DNA of 8,851 nucleotides, from positions 1 to 8,851 of the forward strand of contig JAIOSD010000043.1 in assembly GCA_021107835.1 (NCBI GenBank), in the 5' to 3' direction. The DNA comes from an archaeon (GTDB lineage: Archaea; Nanobdellota; Nanobdellia; SCGC-AAA011-G17; PNOQ01). This document shows positions 5,771 through 8,851 of the stretch, one piece after another. Each line of letters begins with the position of its first letter. Positions within the stretch are counted from its first letter, which is position 1. Made by a program: the position numbers and the translations under genes. The notes under the pieces are model-generated. The model saw only the letters and a program-made list of their open reading frames with translations, searched no databases and was not told where the DNA came from.

Positions 5771-6616
5771 ATGAAACTAGATATTAAAACCCATGTTAGT
5801 AGAAAACCATTTGACGAAGCATTAGAAGAATTAGAATTAAATGGTTTCGAGCCAATAGATCTAGGAACAAACGCTTATTTAAGAATTCAGCAAGGAAAAG
5901 ATCATCAAGTTTCAACACAAGGAAACCACACAATGGAAAGCTGGGTTTATGTTCCAGGAGAAGAAAAAGCAAGATTCATTCCAAACTCACCAATATTAGA
6001 GCATGCAAGAGAAGCAACTCAAGCACATAGAGATAACAATGAATTCTATCTACCTCAAGATTTTGTGCTAGAAAAGGGCGTTCTAGTTCCATACAATCAA
6101 AAACCAATACCAACAAACAGACTTGGAGAAGAAGAACTACCTACAGTTGCTTTTGGAGATCAAGCACAAGCATACGGGGATCTCTTAAAAGATGCAGGAA
6201 TTGAAGAAATGCCGATTGGAATCCTAAGGCGAGATTATATTGATAATCAAGAAAAAGCATTTGCAAAACAAAATTGGTTCTGCGGGTTCAACGACAGCTC
6301 TGAGCTTGATGGCTTCGGCAGGAATCTGTGCTGCGACTTTGGGATTCGAGGGGTGAAAAGCAACATGGGCGAAACCCAAGCACAAATTCCAAGATATAAA
6401 ACAATAGATAAAATACTGGCAGTTACAGAAATCGGCAAAGCGGTTTTGAGGGGAGAACTAGAAAGTTTAGATCCAATCTATTTAAACCAATTACCAAAAG
6501 AGTTACGCAAATCTATTATAGATTACAAAACCCGGCTTAAGACTATGGATTCTGTTACTGAAATGAGAGAGGCCCATTCATTATACACTTTACTTGGAAG
6601 AGAAATAAAACTCTAA
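5771..6616 (+). CDS. Candidate DGR target (variable) protein
   Basis: This 281-residue soluble protein has no signal peptide or membrane helix. Residues 1-165 include a conserved-looking EHAREATQAHRDNNEFYLP segment, IPTNRLGEEELPTVAFG, and YGDLLKDAGIEEMPIGIL. Residues 168-197 are the candidate variable region, with framework residues W169 F170, S177 E178 L179, G181, R184 N185 L186 and R193 G194 V195. Between them sit F, C, N, D, S and G residues, nearly all from codons ending in C. Residues 198-281 are a helical C-terminal extension. From memory it resembles a family of DPANN proteins diversified by retroelements, probably for ligand binding; that resemblance is unchecked. Start: ATG 5771 follows a well-placed TATA box and needs no Shine-Dalgarno. 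Its stop overlaps the convergent M50 gene by four bases. The gene is surely real. The DGR role is inferred from codon pattern; no reverse transcriptase lies in the window. Confidence 0.8.
   Translation: MKLDIKTHVSRKPFDEALEELELNGFEPIDLGTNAYLRIQQGKDHQVSTQGNHTMESWVYVPGEEKARFIPNSPILEHAREATQAHRDNNEFYLPQDFVLEKGVLVPYNQKPIPTNRLGEEELPTVAFGDQAQAYGDLLKDAGIEEMPIGILRRDYIDNQEKAFAKQNWFCGFNDSSELDGFGRNLCCDFGIRGVKSNMGETQAQIPRYKTIDKILAVTEIGKAVLRGELESLDPIYLNQLPKELRKSIIDYKTRLKTMDSVTEMREAHSLYTLLGREIKL
6272..6370 (+). other. Candidate DGR variable region (VR)
   Basis: GC rises to about 55% over 6281-6380, against about a third around it. Adenine falls to 12 of 73 bases over 6278-6350. Of the 27 codons 169-195, twelve are NNC (TTC, TGC, TTC, AAC, GAC, AGC, GGC, TTC, GGC, TGC, TGC, GAC), against about 7 in the first 60 codons of the gene. 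This fits a template rich in AAC whose adenines were replaced at random. The fixed codons between them (TGG, TCT GAG CTT, AGG AAT CTG, CGA GGG GTG) would be the invariant framework. The GC-rich end around 6350-6370 would be the place to look for an IMH-like element. Confidence 0.65.
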
Positions 6617-7176
6617 CTAGGGGGGCCAAAAAATACTTTTTGTCCATCAAATGGCCCAAATGGAATCATATTAAAGAAGAACAATAACATATTCAAAAAC
6701 TTAGTCATACTTAAAACAGCAAATGGAGTTCTATTTAATTTTCTAGTTTTTAAAATAAATAAACTACCTAACCACAAAATCAAATTCACAGCAGGTCCAG
6801 CAAAAGCTATCAATCGATAAGCAAAGGGATTAGCAAAAGCAGCAGGATCAATAGTAACATACCCTGGAGCAATTATCAAAAAAGGAGAACCTATCAACTT
6901 CAAAAATAATCCTAAAGCCAAACCAAAAGGAAATAACTGAAATGTAGCTTCAAAACCATAAGCCATTGCAACAAACTTATGTGCCAACTCATGTAAAATA
7001 ATTGCTGGAGCAGCAACAATGATGGCAAACTTAAGATCGGCCCACTTAAATCTTTTTGGATGCATTCTATCATATATTGTTTTTGCACGGCTAACAAACA
7101 TCCCACTAAGAATATATCCTACTACTAAAGTTAAAATTGCAAAATGCAAAATTTCAGTTAATGTAATCAAAGCCAT
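6613..7176 (-). CDS. Site-2 protease family (M50) membrane metalloprotease
   Basis: An intramembrane zinc protease of the S2P/M50 class, 187 residues. About five hydrophobic segments are visible: residues 7-28, 50-72, 84-104, 122-142 and 152-172. The second carries the zinc motif H62-E63-L64-A65-H66. A conserved GPAVN (127-131) lies in the fourth. The last ends in N169-MIPFGPFDG-Q179, whose D177 is the third zinc ligand. The protein stops only ten residues after this motif (KVFFGPPS), so the helix that follows it in many relatives is missing. Reading the other frame past the G6 run at 6620-6625 gives nothing M50-like, so the short end appears genuine. The ATG at 7176 is leaderless, with a TATA box at 7197-7207. 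Substrate unknown; it may process a membrane protein or regulator. Confidence 0.88.
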   Translation of the reverse strand: MALITLTEILHFAILTLVVGYILSGMFVSRAKTIYDRMHPKRFKWADLKFAIIVAAPAIILHELAHKFVAMAYGFEATFQLFPFGLALGLFLKLIGSPFLIIAPGYVTIDPAAFANPFAYRLIAFAGPAVNLILWLGSLFILKTRKLNRTPFAVLSMTKFLNMLLFFFNMIPFGPFDGQKVFFGPPS

Positions 7177-7196
7177 AAAACAATTAAACTTAATTT

Positions 7197-7207
7197 CTTT
7201 TTAAAAC
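7197..7207 (-). promoter_or_regulatory. TATA box of the M50 protease gene
   Basis: The minus strand reads gttttaaaaag, centred about 26 bases upstream of the ATG at 7176, so the transcript would be leaderless. It shares the 98-base divergent region with the antitoxin promoter and its palindrome, so regulation may be linked. Confidence 0.5.
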
Positions 7208-7226
7208 TTACTAAATAGGACGTAAT

Positions 7227-7245
7227 AAATAGAAAGATTTAAATA
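7227..7245 (+). promoter_or_regulatory. BRE/TATA promoter of the toxin-antitoxin operon
   Basis: aaatagaaagattta (7227-7241) with the TATA box atttaaata (7237-7245) starts 48 bases before the ATG at 7275. Sequence and spacing are the same as upstream of the gene at 5771. Predicted transcription start is near 7263-7267. Confidence 0.55.
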
Positions 7246-7253
7246 CCTAAAGC

Positions 7254-7265
7254 TATCTATAGATA
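7254..7265. promoter_or_regulatory. Palindromic operator candidate of the toxin-antitoxin operon
   Basis: TATCTATAGATA is a perfect 12-bp palindrome lying at the predicted transcription start, 9 bases before the antitoxin ATG. Ribbon-helix-helix antitoxins bind short palindromes as dimers and repress their own operon, so this is the natural candidate site. Binding is inferred. Confidence 0.5.
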
Positions 7266-7274
7266 TCCAAGAAA

Positions 7275-7526
7275 ATGAAACAAATAAATCTAAAATTACC
7301 CGACAATTTAGTTGCTGCAGCACAAAGACATGTAGAAAATTTCGGATTTAGGAATATCCAAGATTTGGCTACCGAAAGTATCCGAGAAAAAGTTTTCGAA
7401 AAAAACGAATATGATGAAACGTTTAGTAATGAAGAAATAGAACTGATAGATGAACTTATTTTATTATCTATAAAGAAAAAAGATATTATCTCTGAAGAAG
7501 AACTAAATAAGGTGTTACTAGCGTGA
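7275..7526 (+). CDS. Ribbon-helix-helix antitoxin
   Basis: This 83-residue protein is the antitoxin half of a type II pair. Residues 2-12 (KQINLKLPDNL) form the DNA-contacting beta strand, and residues 13-42 hold the two helices of a ribbon-helix-helix fold (AAAQRHVENFGFRNIQDLAT and the next helix). The acidic remainder (EYDETFSNEEIELIDELILL, then a final helix SEEELNKVLLA) should wrap around and neutralise the basic toxin. Its stop (TGA 7524-7526) overlaps the toxin start by four bases, the usual arrangement for coupled synthesis. It is preceded by a strong promoter and a perfect palindrome suited to autorepression. The start is the ATG directly behind a short leader, with no Shine-Dalgarno. 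Confidence 0.85.
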   Translation: MKQINLKLPDNLVAAAQRHVENFGFRNIQDLATESIREKVFEKNEYDETFSNEEIELIDELILLSIKKKDIISEEELNKVLLA

Positions 7527-7822
7527 GTTATACAGTAAGATCTTTAGGCGTTTTCAAAAAACAAATTGAAAAATTAGATAAAAACTCAAGAAAATTAATT
7601 CAAGAAAAAATACGACTTTTAAAAGAAAATCCATATAGGTACAAAAAAATACATTCTAAGATACATTCAAGGGTTTTTAGAATAAGATTTAATCTACAAG
7701 GGAAGGAAATGAGATTGATTTATGTAGTGATTGAACCAAATGTAGTTTTAGTTTGTTTATTAAACAGAAAAAAAGATTACAAAGGTTTAGAAAATCATCT
7801 AAAGAGATTAAAACCTAAATAA
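7523..7822 (+). CDS. RelE/ParE-superfamily toxin
   Basis: A 99-residue basic toxin of the RelE/ParE fold. It has an N-terminal strand (YTVRSLGVFKKQIEKLD), two helices (to about residue 35, KENPYRYKKI), and a C-terminal beta sheet, RVFRIRF, then EMRLIYVVIEPNVVLVCLLN, ending NRKKDYKGL. Relatives either cut mRNA on the ribosome (RelE) or poison gyrase (ParE). The Arg/Lys-rich RLIYVV...NRKKDY end fits RelE better, but I cannot decide this by eye. It starts at GTG 7523, overlapping the antitoxin stop as GTGA, with GGTG (7511-7514) eight bases upstream. Its 3' end overlaps the convergent nre gene by eight bases, and a T6 run follows at 7835-7840. Confidence 0.85.
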   Translation: MSYTVRSLGVFKKQIEKLDKNSRKLIQEKIRLLKENPYRYKKIHSKIHSRVFRIRFNLQGKEMRLIYVVIEPNVVLVCLLNRKKDYKGLENHLKRLKPK

Positions 7823-8851
7823 ACTCACTAATCCTTTTTTGTGTATTAACTACATTGACGACTTTACTCGAACTCAAAACTTCAGAAATATCAACACCAA
7901 ACTTTTTCTTAGCTAAAGATTTCACATACACTAAAGCTAACTCTCTATCCTCAAATTCAATAAAACTATTTTCCATAGACTTTCTAGTTGCCTCACGACA
8001 GACCCAAACACCTAAGGGGAACCTGTCTTCTTCTGTAATAAACCTCAGAACCAAAACAGAACTTTGCCTTTTCAAAGAATTTAATTTTTCAACAATTCCC
8101 AATTTACATGCATAATATCCACCAGCAGTTTCCAAAGCATATTTTTTACGACCACCATAACTTTCAGAATCATAAGCATAATATTTCCCAGATTTACTCC
8201 AAGGATTTGCCCCAAAAGGAACCCCCATCTCAAACAGCTCATAGCTCCAAACACCAGGAAAGAACAAAACTAAGTAATAGTTTCCGAGATAACCACCAAA
8301 ATAAACTCTTGTATGATCCAAACTATCTCGAAATTTAACAATTTTTAACATTTCTTTAGCAAGGGTATCATCAGTAGCAGTAATGCTCCACCGAGTAGGA
8401 ACCAACTTACGATTTTTCTTCAAACCTAATAAACCAACACTTAGAATCTTACTCAAAAAATTTTCATCAACTCCTTTATCATATAATTTTTTCAGACCTA
8501 AAACAGATTTCAAATCAATAGCTGATACAGTTTTTTCGACAACAGTTTTAATCTTAGGATTTTCGGTTACTCTAATATCTTTAATATTTGCATTATTGCT
8601 CAAAGGACTAGCAATATTAGTCATTTTTAATTTATTCACTGGTTTGTTTTTTAACTCAACCTCAATCTCAACTGGTTTGTGAGCCATTCCAATTTCCTGT
8701 GATAAATCCATAAATCTATGATCAAAACCCTTAATTCTTGCTTTAAACCTAGAATTAACTAACTGTGCTCTTAGTCTTAATATTTCTTCATCTTTTAGCT
8801 TTAATCTAGCCCAATCTTTTGGAGAATCTAACAAATAAGCGTCTTTTCTTG
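7815..8851 (-). CDS. nre: Nre-family DNA repair protein, N-terminus cut by the window edge
   Basis: Archaeal Nre proteins act in DNA repair with PCNA; in Haloferax the NreA protein works with UvrABC against mitomycin C damage. The visible 345 or so residues include DSPKDWARLKLKDEEILRLR, the SITENxK-like stretch RVTENPKIKTVVEK, the signature VPTRWSITATDDTLAK (about 8402-8355), YLVLFFPGVWSYELFE, ETAGGYYACKLGI, and PLGVWVCREATR. The last eight residues, QKRISEFI, form a PCNA-interacting (PIP) motif at the extreme C-terminus, as expected for the family. The frame stays open through the right edge (codons for RKDAYL before the first TTG at 8834), so the N-terminal part, with the Cys motif typical of Nre, lies outside. 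A T7 run on the coding strand (7774-7768) is a possible terminator. Confidence 0.9.
   Translation of the reverse strand, partial: RKDAYLLDSPKDWARLKLKDEEILRLRAQLVNSRFKARIKGFDHRFMDLSQEIGMAHKPVEIEVELKNKPVNKLKMTNIASPLSNNANIKDIRVTENPKIKTVVEKTVSAIDLKSVLGLKKLYDKGVDENFLSKILSVGLLGLKKNRKLVPTRWSITATDDTLAKEMLKIVKFRDSLDHTRVYFGGYLGNYYLVLFFPGVWSYELFEMGVPFGANPWSKSGKYYAYDSESYGGRKKYALETAGGYYACKLGIVEKLNSLKRQSSVLVLRFITEEDRFPLGVWVCREATRKSMENSFIEFEDRELALVYVKSLAKKKFGVDISEVLSSSKVVNVVNTQKRISEFI
7818..7841 (-). other. C-terminal PIP motif of Nre
   Basis: These 24 bases encode QKRISEFI, matching the Q-x-x-hydrophobic-x-x-aromatic pattern that docks into PCNA, ending at the stop codon (7815-7817). Family knowledge plus direct reading; binding is not shown by the sequence itself. 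Confidence 0.7.
7835..7840 (+). terminator. U-run terminator after the toxin gene
   Basis: Six T in a row lie 13 bases beyond the toxin stop codon. Archaeal termination commonly uses such U-tracts without a hairpin. It lies inside the 3' end of the convergent nre gene. Confidence 0.35.

Noticed and set aside
6272..6380. tRNA or other structured RNA gene in the GC-rich island
   Set aside because: T-loop-like ttcaa and ttcga strings occur, but no acceptor, D or anticodon arms can be paired on either strand. The reading frame stays open with a codon pattern that itself explains the composition.
6272..6380. Palindromic insertion element (Rickettsia RPE type) in the gene
   Set aside because: Only short local inverted repeats are present (agctc/gagct, gc-ttcg-gc). 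There is no overall palindrome and no flanking duplication.
6247..6438. Minus-strand frame opposite the candidate variable region
   Set aside because: It is a by-product of the GC-rich patch on the other strand. It lacks a ribosome-binding site and any recognisable protein pattern.
6601..6630. Frameshift at the G6 run truncating the M50 protease
   Set aside because: Reading on in the shifted frame gives no M50-like sequence and would run deeper into the convergent gene, so the short C-terminus is accepted as it stands.
1..8851. CRISPR array, insertion sequence or rRNA/tRNA genes
   Set aside because: No regularly spaced repeats, transposase-like frame, terminal inverted repeats or structured RNA could be found on either strand.

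Overview
The window (about 32% GC by eye) looks like a DPANN archaeon, probably of the Woesearchaeota/Pacearchaeota group. The evidence is an archaeal transcription factor E, an Nre-family DNA repair protein ending in a PCNA-binding motif, TrmB-type and VapB-like small regulators, short intergenic regions, and TATA boxes placed for leaderless or nearly leaderless transcripts. The alanyl-tRNA synthetase is of bacterial type, close to what I recall of Patescibacteria (CPR), which suggests inter-domain transfer. The placement rests on reading protein motifs, not on a search.

Layout. 1-257 (-) is a truncated unknown gene and 329-643 (-) a small unknown protein. It is divergent from 743-1480 (+), a TrmB-type regulator whose Shine-Dalgarno lies in a small hairpin. 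1549-1689 (+) is a 46-aa orphan VapB-like antitoxin with no DNA-binding half. 1699-3819 (-) is alanyl-tRNA synthetase with a HAD-like domain spliced into a hairpin before motif 3. 3855-4223 and 4227-4712 (-) are an operon of two coiled-coil proteins sharing a PIYVKI module. 4884-5420 and 5423-5701 (+) are tfe and a tightly linked unknown. 5771-6616 (+) is the most interesting gene. 6613-7176 (-) is a membrane site-2 protease (M50). 7275-7822 (+) is a ribbon-helix-helix/RelE toxin-antitoxin pair. 7815-8851 (-) is the C-terminal part of Nre.

The main discovery candidate is inside 5771-6616. In an A-rich gene there is a sharply bounded patch of about 100 bp at about 55% GC. It is poor in adenine and full of codons ending in C (TTC, TGC, AAC, GAC, AGC, GGC), interspersed with framework residues (WF, SEL, G, RNL, RGV). 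This is the signature of the variable region of a diversity-generating retroelement (DGR), in which template AAC codons are randomised to NNC. No reverse transcriptase or template repeat lies in the window, so the mutagenic machinery would act from elsewhere in the genome.

Most of the rest is core information processing (tRNA charging, transcription initiation, DNA repair) mixed with accessory elements (toxin-antitoxin, orphan antitoxin, DGR target). The DGR-target gene and the toxin-antitoxin operon carry the same 15-bp promoter block at exactly the same distance from their start codons.
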